From Actinopolyspora alba (GTDB lineage: Bacteria; Actinomycetota; Actinomycetes; Mycobacteriales; Pseudonocardiaceae), in NCBI RefSeq assembly GCF_900112765.1, contig NZ_FOMZ01000001.1:434001-498000 (forward strand): 64,000 nt of DNA, in the 5' to 3' direction. The position numbers and the translations under genes are program-made. Below the pieces are notes generated by a model. That model was given only the letters and a program-made list of their open reading frames with translations, searched no databases and was not told the origin of the DNA. Each line of letters begins with the position of its first letter. Positions within the stretch are counted from its first letter, which is position 1. Below are positions 31,251-40,694 of this stretch, one piece after another.

Positions 31251-31580
31251 TCAGCCGTTCTCGAAGGAGCCGCCTCGGTAGCTCCGATCGAGGGTGGCCG
31301 AAGCCGAATCGTCGTGCGAACGGTACACCCGCTCCGACTCCTGCAGCGCACCACCGGTTCGCTTCAGACCACTGGCCATCTTTTCCAGAATTCCCAGCTG
31401 CCAGGCGACGAGCGGTTGGTACCCCTCGGCGATACCCGACAGAAGTCCCTGCATTTCCGATGTGTCGGAGCCGGGACCCGCCATGTAGCCACGGGCGGAT
31501 TCCACGTGCCCCGCGTTCCTTTCCAACTGTTCCGCGTAACCCGTTAGGGCCGACAACTCCACCCGGAACTTTTCACTCAT
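31251..31580 (-). CDS. EspC-like type VII secretion target protein
   Basis: This 109-residue helical hairpin protein resembles the EspC family of ESX-exported proteins. The N-terminus MSEKFRVELSALTGYAEQLERNAGHVESARGYM and the turn AEGYQPLVAWQLG are typical. There is no classical signal peptide; export would use a type VII system. First gene of a three-gene leftward operon. The chosen ATG has a G-rich ribosome site about 8 bases upstream; a GTG three codons earlier is possible. Confidence 0.8.
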   Translation of the reverse strand: MSEKFRVELSALTGYAEQLERNAGHVESARGYMAGPGSDTSEMQGLLSGIAEGYQPLVAWQLGILEKMASGLKRTGGALQESERVYRSHDDSASATLDRSYRGGSFENG

Positions 31581-31703
31581 TGGGTTCACCCCCCCTCACG
31601 AGACGGCTGCGCTGAACCGACGTTTCCCGAGGGCGCGAAGCGGCGGCGAACAAACGGCGCACACCGATCGTCCCACCACGCTCCACCCGACGGGCCGATC
31701 GGA

Positions 31704-31958
31704 CTACGGAGTGACGAGCACATAGGCACCCAACGGCAGTAAGAACACGGCGAGCACCGAGAGTGGAATCCCGATCGCCCGCTTCGGCCACACCGCCAGC
31801 ACCGCCAACACCGCAGCCAGCAGGAACACTCCGGCCGCGAGGAGAGTCCGCCCGGAAAACGTCCCGAAAACGATCACCGCGACGGCGACCACCGAACCGA
31901 CGATCCCGGTGAGTACCGCCCAGTCACGCCGCGAGGTCGGTATGATCAACCAATCCAA
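31704..31958 (-). CDS. Small membrane protein, unknown
   Basis: This 84-residue product has three hydrophobic segments (about 14-34, 38-58 and 62-82) and only a short polar N-terminus (MDWLIIPTSRRDW). The start is TTG with GGGAGAGGG four bases upstream. It lies upstream of the ESX-substrate operon on the same strand, 123 bases from the EspC-like gene, so it may be part of that unit. No family recognised. Confidence 0.55.
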   Translation of the reverse strand: MDWLIIPTSRRDWAVLTGIVGSVVAVAVIVFGTFSGRTLLAAGVFLLAAVLAVLAVWPKRAIGIPLSVLAVFLLPLGAYVLVTP

Positions 31959-32090
31959 GAACCCTCTCCCAGCACTCGTTTTCCGGTTCGGCGCACTCTA
32001 GCACTCATCGCACCGCAGAAACCGGAGAACGCGAATACCGGAGGAAACCGATCCGGGAGGACGAATGAGAAGTTCGTCCCGGAACTGCGC

Positions 32091-32627
32091 TCAGAAACGC
32101 AGCTGCCCGCCGTCGTAGACCAGCAGACCGTCCTCCCGCGGCCGCACACCGTCCATCGTGTGATGCTCGCGCGGACCGCCGTCGTGCATCAGGTGCACGA
32201 CCTCGACACCGCGAACCAGCGTCGCGTAATCGGCGATCATGCGGCGATGGCAGCGCCACCACACGCTCTCGGAACACATCACGGCCGTCCGGCGATCAGC
32301 GGCTTCCGAGAGCAGCTCCTCGACCGCCTCGCCGAATTCCTCGGTACGCATGTGCGCGGCGTAGGCGCGGAACCCCTCGTTCCTGCAGGCCGTGTCCGGT
32401 GATTCGGCGGGCAGCTTGCGGAACCCGCCGAGCCGCTTGTCCCAGCGATAGTCCACTGCTGCCTCGGGCAGCCACTCCCGGAGCTCGGAGTGGTTGAAAT
32501 CGGGATTGTGCCTGCTGCCCGGAGCGGTGCGCACGTCCACCACGGCCTCGATCCCGGCCCCGTGCAGCAGCGGGACGAACCCGGCACGGGTGCTGGTGCC
32601 GTGCCCGACCGTGATCAACCGCGTCAT
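32091..32627 (-). CDS. DUF488 family protein
   Basis: This 178-residue protein has the DUF488 features: an N-terminal ITVGHGTSTRAGFVPLLHGAGIEAVVDVRTAPGSRHNPDFN with the conserved D-V-R, a middle RLGGFRKLP, and the C-terminal CSESVWWRCHRRMIAD, where the Cys/His/Arg cluster is the proposed functional site. The biochemical role of the family is not established. The start is the ATG giving MTRLITVGHG. Leftward, about 130 bases from the small membrane protein gene. Confidence 0.9.
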   Translation of the reverse strand: MTRLITVGHGTSTRAGFVPLLHGAGIEAVVDVRTAPGSRHNPDFNHSELREWLPEAAVDYRWDKRLGGFRKLPAESPDTACRNEGFRAYAAHMRTEEFGEAVEELLSEAADRRTAVMCSESVWWRCHRRMIADYATLVRGVEVVHLMHDGGPREHHTMDGVRPREDGLLVYDGGQLRF

Positions 32628-32903
32628 TCCCCGAAACCGCCAGTACTTCGCCGAGTCCGAACACTTCTGTCGGACATGCTCTCCGATACTTCTCGGCGCG
32701 GCAGCGCCGAACCGCCACGCACGCGGTCGGCGCCACCGCGGACTCCCCGTGCGAGGGGCTCCGCTGAGTAACCATCCCGGCGATCCGAGCGGGAAAGTCG
32801 GATCACTCCTGTTCGGGGCTACCCAGCCGCCCGGCCCGAACCGCTGCCACCACGCCACCGTCCACGAGCAGGTCGGTGCCGCTGCCGACCAGCGCTTCCC
32901 CGC

Positions 32904-34519
32904 TCACCACTCACCCGTTCCCGCGGCGTCGATCTTCAGTAGCCACACGCTTCCTTCGCCGTTGGCGGCCAGCAGCAACGAGCCGTCGTCCCCGGCGACC
33001 GCCAGATCGACGAACGAACTCGGACGGCCACTGCCGTCCGGTTCACCGTTCGAGCCGGTGCCACTCACGCCGGGAAGCGTCTCCACGGCCAGCTCGCCTA
33101 CCGCGACCGTGCTCGTGCCGGTAGCGGGACCGAACCGCCGCAGCCTGCGGTGTTCGACCTCGACCACGAACAGTTCGTCGCCGCTGACGGCGATCCCCTG
33201 CGGCGCGCCGAGCCCGTCCAGCACGACCACCGGCTCCTCGTCCAGGCGCAGTACTCGCCCCAGCCGGTCGTCACTGACGTAGCAGCGCCCGTGGTGGTCC
33301 AGCGTCACGCCGACCGGATGTTCCAGCCCTTCGGCGAGCACCGTGACCGAATCGGTTTCGTCGACGGCCAGCACCTGTCCCTTCTCCGGGGCCGCGAGCA
33401 CGACGCGCCCGCTCGAGTCGGCAGCGATTCCGGCGAGCTCACCGAGGCCAGCGGCACGTCCACGGGAGACTCCCCGCACGGGGTCGTACGCGTAAAGCCC
33501 ACCGCTGATGTCGACGAGCTGCAGCACATCGCCGGTGGCGACCACGTTCCGCGGCAACCCGGGAAGCGTTCCACCCACCACGTCCACCTGGTCGATCCCA
33601 TCGGACTCCGACACGCTCGACAGTCCGAAGTGGTCGGCCGCGTAGACCCTGCCGGCGGGGTCGACCGTGATGCCGAACGGCCCGTTCAGTCCCGGCGGCA
33701 GGACCGTACGGGTGCGGCCTCGCTCACCGAGCTCGGTGATGCTTCCCCGGACGAAGCTGGACACGAACATGCGGTCGGCCCCGTCGAACGCGGCGTTGTC
33801 CAGGCCGGGAACACCGGTGACCGTGCTCGAAGTCCCACCCGTTTCCGGATGGACGTGCGTGATCGTTCCCGCAGCGTCGCAGGAGAGCACGAACAGCTCC
33901 CCCGCCCGGTCGAAGCGCACGGCGACCGGGATGGGCACCCCGCTCACGACGAGCTCGGGCTCGCCTCCCTCGGGGGAGATCCGCAGCACCTCGTCGGTCA
34001 TCATGTGCGGGTAGTACAACCGACCGTCGGGGCCGAACCGCATCGCGTTGCCGTACGTCAGCCCTCGGTGAGCAGCACCGGTGAGCCACCGTCCGGGAAG
34101 AGCTCGAACAGCCTTCCGCCGGAGCGCATCTCGTTGACGAAGAGGCGGTCACCGAGGCACGTGATCCCGTTCGGGGCGACCACGGCATCGGTGACGAGGT
34201 CGAACTCCCCGTTCGGGGAGCGCCGCCACACCCGCCCGGGTGCCAGGTCGGCGATGTACATCGTCCCGTCGGCACCGAACGCGATGTCGTCCGGTGTGCG
34301 CAGCGGACCGCCCGGCGGGACCACGAGCTCGACCTCGCCGGAGTCGATGTCGACCGCGCTGATCCGCCCGGTGAGGAACTGCGCCACGTACAGCAGCCCG
34401 TCGGGGCCGAAGGCGATGCCGTTCGCCCCCCGCAACCCGCTCGGCTCGTTCAACCGCACCGGTCGCGAACGACCGGTTCCCGGTTCCGGCGCTTCGAGGT
34501 CAGTTCCGTTCGTCGGCAT
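32904..34519 (-). pseudogene. SMP-30/gluconolactonase-like beta-propeller protein, frameshifted
   Basis: The gene is split into two frames of one protein. The 5' part (34519 to 34058, 153 residues) runs MPTNGTDLEAP... to FPDGGSPVLLTEG and then meets TGA. The 3' part (34043 to 32904) continues RFGPDGRLYYPHMMTDEV through repeated blades such as GPFGITVDPAGRVYAAD. The frames differ by one base: inserting a single C at about 34061 (GAGGGCCTGACG) would give TEGLTYGNAMRFGPDG without a break. So either a true one-base deletion or a sequencing error. The family hydrolyses lactones or esters. The ATG overlaps the monooxygenase stop by 20 bases and has GGGGAGAACG upstream, so the pair is coupled. Confidence 0.8.
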
Positions 34520-36347
34520 CGTTCTCCCCGGTCCGGACGAGCACCTCGGTGAATCGGTCGTTCTCGCGCCGCTGCCGCAGTGTTTCGGCGAATTCGAGCT
34601 CGTCCGGTCGGTAGAAGCTCCGCACGACCGAGGAGTGGCCCTCGTTGTTGTAGTAACCCGGCGTGCACTCGTCCAGTGCCCGGTCGACACCGGCCTTGCG
34701 CCCCATCTCGTCGACCCACTCCTGCTCGGCCGCCTCGGTGGGTTCCACGTAGGCCGCGCCGCGCTTGGCGGACTCGGTGATCATCGCGGCGATGTGGACG
34801 GACTGGTCGTCGAGCACGTGGGTGAAGTTGGGGGCCACACCGTTCTGCGAGGGCCCCATGCAGAACAGGTTGGGGAAACCGTGGCTGGTGAAGCCGTGCA
34901 GGGTGCGCATGCCGTCGCGGAAGTGCCGGGGCAGCGTCACACCGTCGCGGCCGTGGAGCGCGAGCCCGCTGGCCGCCGGGTGCGAGCCGCCGACCTGGAA
35001 GCCGGTGGCGAAGACGATGCAGTCGACCTCGTACTCGACGCCCTGACTGACCAGTCCGCGCTCGGTGACGCGTTCCACGCCGCGCCCGTCGGTGTCCACC
35101 AGCGTCACGTTGGGGCGGTTGAAAGCCGGGTAGTACTCGTCGTTGAAGGTGGGGCGCTTGCACTCGTAGCGGTACCAGGGCTGCAGGGCACGGGCGGTCT
35201 GCTGGTCCTCGACGATGGACTTGACGCGCTCCCGCACCTGGTTCATCTTGCGGAAGTCGGCCACCTCCCGCACGAGCTCGTGCTCCTCGGTGGTGAGCTC
35301 GTCCCTGCCGGTCTCGTCCGCCACCGCGTTGTAGTGATGGGCGAGGTCGCTCCACCGGTCGCCCACCATGTCCTCGGCGGTCCGATCACCGCCGAGTACG
35401 GCGAGGAAGTCGTCGCGCCTGCGGTCGTGCCAGCCCTCGGGCAGATTCGCCGCCCATTCCGGGTCGGTCGGACGGTTACCGCGTTCGTCCACAACGGATG
35501 GTGTGCGCTGGAAGACGTAGAGGTGGCCCGCGTCCCGGGCCAGGTCGGGCACGCACTGGATCCCCGTGGCGCCGGTACCGATGACCGCGACGCGCTTGTC
35601 CGCGAGCTCGTGCATCCCGCCGGTCTGGTCACCTCCGGTGTAGGAGTAGTCCCACCGGCTGGTGTGGAAGGTGTGCCCGGTGAAGTCGTCGATCCCGGGA
35701 ATGCCCGGCAGCTTCGGCCTGCTGAACGGGCCGCTGGAGAAGATCACGTACCGGGCGGTCATCTCGTCGCCCCGGTCGGTGGTCACGTTCCAGCGACGTA
35801 GGGACTCGTCCCAGGTCGCGCCGGTCAGCTCGGTCTGGAAGCACGCGTCCCGGTAGAGGTCGAACCTCCTGGCGATGTTGACGGTGTGCTGCCGGATCTC
35901 CTCGCCGCGCGCGTACTTCTCGGTGGGGACGTAACCGAGCTCCTCCAGCAGCGGCAGGTAGATGTAGGACTCGATGTCGCAGCGCACCCCGGGGTAGCGG
36001 TTCCAGTACCAGGTCCCGCCGACGTCGCCGCCCTTCTCCAGCAAGCGGATCGAGTCGAACCCCGCCTGGCGGAGTCGTGCCCCGGCCAGCAACCCGCCGA
36101 ATCCGGCACCGACGATCAGTACTTCCACGTGGTCGGTGAGCGGTTCACGGTTCGGCTCGGCCTCGGCGTAGGGGTCCGCCACGTAATAGCTGAAGTCACC
36201 GGTCGGTGCGATGTACTGGCTCGCGCCGTCCGAGCGGAGACGCCGGTCCCGCTCGGTCCGGTACCGGGCGCGCAGTTCCGCCGGATCGAAACCGAGCCTG
36301 TCCGGATCCAACAGCTCAGCTTCGAGTGACCGCTCGTCGTTGGTCAT
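34500..36347 (-). CDS. Baeyer-Villiger-type flavin monooxygenase
   Basis: This FAD/NADPH enzyme of 615 residues inserts oxygen next to a ketone to give an ester or lactone. It has two Rossmann motifs (VLIVGAGFGGLLAG and VAVIGTGATGIQ) and the Baeyer-Villiger fingerprint FTGHTFHTSRW (FxGxxxHxxxW). WYWNRYPGVRCDIESYIY is the usual flavin-contact segment. It is followed by an overlapping SMP-30 lactonase-like gene and preceded by a TetR gene, suggesting ketone-to-lactone-to-hydroxyacid catabolism; the substrate cannot be told. AAGGA lies upstream of the ATG. Confidence 0.94.
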   Translation of the reverse strand: MTNDERSLEAELLDPDRLGFDPAELRARYRTERDRRLRSDGASQYIAPTGDFSYYVADPYAEAEPNREPLTDHVEVLIVGAGFGGLLAGARLRQAGFDSIRLLEKGGDVGGTWYWNRYPGVRCDIESYIYLPLLEELGYVPTEKYARGEEIRQHTVNIARRFDLYRDACFQTELTGATWDESLRRWNVTTDRGDEMTARYVIFSSGPFSRPKLPGIPGIDDFTGHTFHTSRWDYSYTGGDQTGGMHELADKRVAVIGTGATGIQCVPDLARDAGHLYVFQRTPSVVDERGNRPTDPEWAANLPEGWHDRRRDDFLAVLGGDRTAEDMVGDRWSDLAHHYNAVADETGRDELTTEEHELVREVADFRKMNQVRERVKSIVEDQQTARALQPWYRYECKRPTFNDEYYPAFNRPNVTLVDTDGRGVERVTERGLVSQGVEYEVDCIVFATGFQVGGSHPAASGLALHGRDGVTLPRHFRDGMRTLHGFTSHGFPNLFCMGPSQNGVAPNFTHVLDDQSVHIAAMITESAKRGAAYVEPTEAAEQEWVDEMGRKAGVDRALDECTPGYYNNEGHSSVVRSFYRPDELEFAETLRQRRENDRFTEVLVRTGENDADERN

Positions 36348-36506
36348 GCGTTCGGTCCTTGCAGCTCGGAATTCTCATTTCTGTGCCGACCAGGGACGCT
36401 TCGGGGAATCGGCCGCGCCGTCGGACCGGAGGCCCGGAATCGATTCCGACGGATGTCGTGTTCACGCGGTCACGGGAACCGCTCGGAGTCACCGGGCGCG
36501 GGTCGA

Positions 36507-37157
36507 TCACGGCTGACGCGTCACCGGGGCCGACCAGAGGCCGGTGAGCGCGTCGACGAGGCCGGTGGCGAACTCGTCCCAGCTCGCGTGCGGAGTGGGC
36601 ACGCCCTCGGCGAGAGCGCGTTCCCGTTCGACGCACATCTGCCTGGTCAGGCACAGCGCCATGTTCCAGCGTTCGGTCCGCACGTTCTCGGGCAGCTCGG
36701 GCAGACACCGGTTCATCCCTTCCAGGGACAACCGCAACGAGTCGGAGCGCAGCGACTCCCCGGCGATGATCTCGTGGAGCACCGGATCGACCATCACCTG
36801 CGCTGCGAACCGCGCGTACCACGACGGGGTACCCAACGACTCCAGGTACAGCGTCATCGGCCGCACCAGACAGGACACCCAGTCCCGCAGTTCGGTGGAA
36901 CCCGCGGGCTCGGTGAACATGTTGGCCCGGATGTACTCGATGCGTTCCCCGTGGTGGTGCGCTATCGCACGCACCAGCTCGTTCTTCGTGCCGAAGTGAT
37001 ACCCGACCGCGGCACTGTTGCCCAGCTCCGCGACCTCGCTGATCTGACGGTTGGACACCGCGCATATCCCGTGTTCCGCGAACAGCCACTCCGCGGTGCG
37101 CAGGATCGATTCCCGCGTCGCCACGCCACGCTCGACCCGAGCCGTCCGTCTCGTCAT
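36507..37157 (-). CDS. TetR-family transcriptional regulator
   Basis: This 216-residue regulator has the TetR helix-turn-helix at about 12-58 (ESILRTAEWLFAEHGICAVSNRQISEVAELGNSAAVGYHFGTKNELVRAI). The C-terminal ligand domain is helical, with a Cys in the WVSCLVRP helix. The ATG gives MTRRTARVERG with GAGGG five bases upstream. It lies 159 bases upstream of the Baeyer-Villiger monooxygenase on the same strand, and directly downstream of a dense cluster of AATCAGT half-sites (37222-37273). It probably controls itself and the monooxygenase operon, and perhaps the divergent antiporter. Confidence 0.9.
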   Translation of the reverse strand: MTRRTARVERGVATRESILRTAEWLFAEHGICAVSNRQISEVAELGNSAAVGYHFGTKNELVRAIAHHHGERIEYIRANMFTEPAGSTELRDWVSCLVRPMTLYLESLGTPSWYARFAAQVMVDPVLHEIIAGESLRSDSLRLSLEGMNRCLPELPENVRTERWNMALCLTRQMCVERERALAEGVPTPHASWDEFATGLVDALTGLWSAPVTRQP

Positions 37158-37580
37158 GGTCACCCTCGCAGCCACCGCGCCCCGACTCCTCCGAATCCCC
37201 GTGAGTCCTGGCGCCACTCTTTTCAATCAGTCAATTTAATCAGTTGATTGAAATCAGTCAAACGACTGATTGATAATGTGTTCCGGAGCACAATCCGACC
37301 GAGCGGTTCCGCGGCGACCACATTCGCCGGTGACCGGCGCACAATGATCAGCACACTGTGCGCAACGAAGTACGATTATCCGTTGGGACGAAGCAACGAA
37401 CGACTATTTGTCGCTCGATCGAGTAAAGCTACCGTATGTCACACCCACTCGCGGTGACCGGATTCATGCACCGTGTGTTGGGGTGCCCAGCGTGTGCTGG
37501 GAGTACCCAGCGGCTCCGGACAACCTCCGATACCGGTCTTCCACAACGGAAAGCCTCGGCCACCGCCCGAAAGGAACCAG
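37158..37580. other. Divergent intergenic region, TetR / NhaC antiporter
   Basis: This 423-base A+T-rich gap contains the AATCAGT half-site cluster near the TetR end. The rest (37280-37570) shows no gene; the NhaC ribosome site is at its right end. A short polyA-poor stretch around 37300-37440 has scattered CGAACGA words but no clear hairpin. Confidence 0.45.
37222..37273. promoter_or_regulatory. Cluster of nested palindromes, candidate TetR operators
   Basis: Three direct AATCAGT words start at 37225, 37238 and 37252, and an inverted ACTGATT at 37265. They form nested perfect palindromes: TTCAATCA/TGATTGAA (37222-37229 with 37245-37252), AATCAGTC/GACTGATT (37252-37259 with 37264-37271), and the 10-base TCAATCAGTC/GACTGATTGA (37223-37232 with 37264-37273). 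The array lies 65 bases upstream of the TetR start and fits several dimers binding side by side. Confidence 0.62.
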
Positions 37581-39182
37581 ATGACCGCGACGTGGCTGTC
37601 GATCCTGCCTCCGCTGCTCGCGATCGCCCTGGCGCTGTTGACTCGGCAGGTCATCCCCGCGCTGCTGGCGGGGATCTGGCTCGGGGCCTGGCTGCTGGAG
37701 GGTGCCACGTTCACGGGGCTGGGCACTTCGCTGCTGGACACGGTGGGGGTGTACATCGTCGACGCGCTCGCGGACCGGGACCACGTGATGATCGTCGTGG
37801 CCACCATGATGATCGGCGGGCTGGTGGGGGTGATCCGGCGCAACGGCGGCACCGACGGCATCGTGAAACTGGTGACGCGCTGGGCCGCCACACCCCGGCG
37901 GGGCCAACTCGCGACCGGCGGCCTGGGGCTGGCGATCTTCTTCGACGACTACGCGAACAGCCTCGTGGTGGGCAACACGATGCGCCCCATCACCGACCGA
38001 CTGCGGATCTCACGGGAGAAGCTCGCCTACATCGTGGACTCCACCGCCGCACCGGTGGCCGCGTGCGGTCTCTTCACCACCTGGATCGGCTACCAGGTCG
38101 GACTGGTCGACGACGCGGTCGGCAAGATCGGGCTCGAACAGAGCGGCTTCGCGGTGTTCGTCAGCTCGCTGCGCTACGCCTTCTACCCGGTGCTGGCCGT
38201 GGTGCTCGTCTTCGCCGTCGCCGGCAGTCGACGCGACTTCGGCCCGATGGCGCGGGCGGAACACCGTGCCCGACGGTCGGGCACGGTGCTGCGCCCGGGC
38301 TCGAACCTGGGGTCCGGTGCGGACACCGAGACCGAGCTGCGCCCCGAGGAACGGACCCCACGCCGCTTCCTGAACGCGCTGGTGCCGATCCTCGCCCTGG
38401 TGGTGACGACCTTCGTGGGGCTACTGGCCACCGGCAGCGGCAGCACCGTCCTCGAGATCATGGGTGCCGGGGATCCGTTCGCCGCGCTGGTGTGGGGTTC
38501 GTTCGTGGCACTGCTCGTCGCGGCGGTAATGAGCTTCGGGCAGCGGCTGCTGTCCCTGGGGCAGTTCGTGGACGCGTGGTTCGCCGGGATCAAGTCGGTG
38601 TTGTACGTGGTCATCATCCTCTCGGCCGCCTGGGCACTTTCCTCGCTGACCGAGAAGCTCAAGACCGCCGAGTTCCTGGCGGGCGCCCTCAGCGAGACGC
38701 TTCCCGCCCCGCTGCTCCCGGCGATCCTGTTCGTGCTCGCGGCAGCCGTCGCGTTCGCCACCGGGACGAGCTGGGGAACCATGGGGATCCTGACTCCGCT
38801 CGCGGTACCGCTGGCCTGGTCGCTGCTGCAGGCACAGGGGGCCGAGACCGCGGGTGGGCACCCGATCATCTACGCCAGCGTGGCCACCGTGCTGGCCGGA
38901 GCGGTGTGGGGCGATCACTGCTCACCGATCTCCGACACCACGGTGATCTCCTCACTGGCCTCGCAGTGCGATGTGGTCGACCACGTGCGCACCCAGATTC
39001 CCTACGCCCTCTACGCGGGCGCGGTCGCGGTGGTCATCGGACTGCTGCCGATCGGGTTCGGGTTCCCGTGGTGGGCCTCCTTCCTGGTCTCGATCGCGGT
39101 GCTGCTGCTCGGGCTGCGGCTGCTGGGCAGGCGCGTGCCGGACGATGCGCGGCGTCCGGAAACCGAGGAAGCGGGCGCCTGA
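37581..39182 (+). CDS. NhaC-family Na+/H+ antiporter
   Basis: This 533-residue polytopic membrane protein has about 11-13 spans and belongs to the NhaC/ArsB-like antiporter group. Recognisable segments are FFDDYANSLVVGNTMRPITDRLRISREKLAYIVDSTAAPVAA in the first half and FATGTSWGTMGILTPLAVPLAW plus VWGDHCSPISDTTVISSLAS in the second, where the Asp/Thr-rich motifs are expected to handle cations. AAAGGA precedes the ATG at good spacing. It may export Na+, which would fit a salt-adapted organism (inference). Divergent from the TetR gene. Confidence 0.87.
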   Translation: MTATWLSILPPLLAIALALLTRQVIPALLAGIWLGAWLLEGATFTGLGTSLLDTVGVYIVDALADRDHVMIVVATMMIGGLVGVIRRNGGTDGIVKLVTRWAATPRRGQLATGGLGLAIFFDDYANSLVVGNTMRPITDRLRISREKLAYIVDSTAAPVAACGLFTTWIGYQVGLVDDAVGKIGLEQSGFAVFVSSLRYAFYPVLAVVLVFAVAGSRRDFGPMARAEHRARRSGTVLRPGSNLGSGADTETELRPEERTPRRFLNALVPILALVVTTFVGLLATGSGSTVLEIMGAGDPFAALVWGSFVALLVAAVMSFGQRLLSLGQFVDAWFAGIKSVLYVVIILSAAWALSSLTEKLKTAEFLAGALSETLPAPLLPAILFVLAAAVAFATGTSWGTMGILTPLAVPLAWSLLQAQGAETAGGHPIIYASVATVLAGAVWGDHCSPISDTTVISSLASQCDVVDHVRTQIPYALYAGAVAVVIGLLPIGFGFPWWASFLVSIAVLLLGLRLLGRRVPDDARRPETEEAGA

Positions 39183-39450
39183 GGGCATAGCCCTGGCGCG
39201 GACCGGCAGCGGGAGCATCGATCACGGCGACGTCCGCGGGCCAACCGGCCGTGCCGCTGTTCCCGAGGGTCACGCGTGTCGGTGAATCGTCGGACACCGC
39301 TCGCGGCGAACTACCCGTCCACCCCGGAGCGTCCAACCCGGACATCCCGAATCGGGACGAATGCGGAAAACCACTCGTATCATGCGGGTGAGTTGTGGCA
39401 GGTTGCGACCAGTTGACGTGTGTCCCCACTCCCGCACGGAGCGAAACCCC

Positions 39451-39834
39451 ATGAACCTGGCACTGTGGATCGTCGCAGGACTGCTGGCCGTCGTCATGCT
39501 CGTCGGCGGCATCACGAAACTGTTCGTGCCGAAGGAGAAGCTGGCCGCGACCTCCAACGGAGGGTGGACCGGCGACTTCGGTGTCGGCTTCGTCAAGACG
39601 CTCGGAGCGGTGGAGGTCCTGGCCGCCGTGGGGATCACACTGCCCGCCGCGGTCGACATCGCGCCGGTGATGGTGCCGGTGACCGCCGTCTGCTGGGTGT
39701 TGCTGATGATCGGCGCGATGATCACTCATCTCCGCCGTGGCGAGCGGACCGCCGTCGTCGCGAATCTGCTCTACCTGGCGATGGCCGCCTTCGTGGCGTG
39801 GGGCCGCTTCGGCCCCGAGTCCTTCGGCGCTTGA
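39451..39834 (+). CDS. DoxX-family membrane protein
   Basis: This 127-residue protein has four hydrophobic segments (about 1-22, 50-70, 72-92 and 97-118). The N-terminal MNLALWIVAGLLAVVMLVGGITKLFVPKEKL is typical of DoxX-like proteins. Some family members are linked to quinone or thiosulfate handling, but no specific role is clear here. Weak GGAG upstream of the ATG. A TATCAT at 39378-39383 may be its -10 element. Convergent with the AraC gene. Confidence 0.8.
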   Translation: MNLALWIVAGLLAVVMLVGGITKLFVPKEKLAATSNGGWTGDFGVGFVKTLGAVEVLAAVGITLPAAVDIAPVMVPVTAVCWVLLMIGAMITHLRRGERTAVVANLLYLAMAAFVAWGRFGPESFGA

Positions 39835-39847
39835 CCCCGACACGGTC

Positions 39848-40645
39848 CTACCCGCCGGAACGAGCGAACCGCGCCGGGCTCGTGCCGATCACCCGCTTGA
39901 AGTGCCTGCCGAGGTGGGACTGGTCGTGGAATCCCGCCGCCGTGGCCACGAACCCGGGTGCCATCCCGTCGAGCAGCAACCGGCGGGCGAGATCGACCCT
40001 GCGCCCGGTCAGGTACTGGTGCGGCGGGGTGCCGAACTCCCCGCTGAAAGCCCGGACGAGGTGGGCGGGGTGGGTGTGCAGCAGGTCCGCCGCCCGCCGG
40101 AGCGTGATTCCTTCGACGAGGTGTTCGTCCAGCAGCTCGCGCAGTCGCACGGCGGGTTTCGCGTGATCGCCCGGTTCCGCCGTCCGGGTGCGCTCGCCCA
40201 GGTGGCGGCGCAGTCGCTCGGTGACCAGGGTCAACCTGCTCTCGGCTTCCAGACTGTCGCCGGGAAGCAGCAGCGAGTCGTGCAGCTGCCGAATGCGACG
40301 CAGTAGCAGCGGGTCGTCGATGGTGGGCGCGTCCACCGCGAGTCCCACGAGATCGTCGCCGAGCTGACCGGGATCCAGGTAGAGCACCCGCTTCCTGAGC
40401 CCCCGCGGGGTGACGGGCGTGCCGTTGTGCGGAACGTGCGGCGGCAGCAGGGTGACCAGGCTCCGCAGCGCGCCGTGCTCGTGGCGGTGCAGGTCGTAGC
40501 GCACCGTCCCGTCGTCCACCAGCAGCAGCGTCCACGAGTCGTGGGCGTGCATCGGATAGGCGTGCTCGACGAGGTGAGCGTGGTAGGCCTCCACGATCCC
40601 GGGCACGGGTGGACGCCACGCCGCCACTCCCGAGCTGGTGACCAT
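39848..40645 (-). CDS. AraC-family transcriptional regulator
   Basis: This 265-residue regulator has an N-terminal cupin-like sensor domain (HAHLVEHAYPMHAHDSWTLLLVDDG, about 24-110) and the C-terminal AraC double helix-turn-helix (about 165-262), with TLRRAADLLHTHPAHLVRAFSGEFGTPPHQYLTGRRVDLARRLL and VATAAGFHDQSHLGRHFKRVIGTSPARF. The ATG lies 6 bases after TACAGT (40652-40657), a leaderless arrangement. Divergent from a DUF2000 gene, 49 bases apart, which is its most likely target. Confidence 0.91.
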   Translation of the reverse strand: MVTSSGVAAWRPPVPGIVEAYHAHLVEHAYPMHAHDSWTLLLVDDGTVRYDLHRHEHGALRSLVTLLPPHVPHNGTPVTPRGLRKRVLYLDPGQLGDDLVGLAVDAPTIDDPLLLRRIRQLHDSLLLPGDSLEAESRLTLVTERLRRHLGERTRTAEPGDHAKPAVRLRELLDEHLVEGITLRRAADLLHTHPAHLVRAFSGEFGTPPHQYLTGRRVDLARRLLLDGMAPGFVATAAGFHDQSHLGRHFKRVIGTSPARFARSGG

Positions 40646-40694
40646 GCAAAGACTGTACAAGACCCGGTGGCGGGCGGCGGGTCACGATCTCCCC

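Noticed and set aside
33150..35801. An 883-residue open frame on the plus strand
   Set aside because: It is antisense to the lactonase and monooxygenase, both of which have clear motifs on the other strand. The predicted product is low-information.
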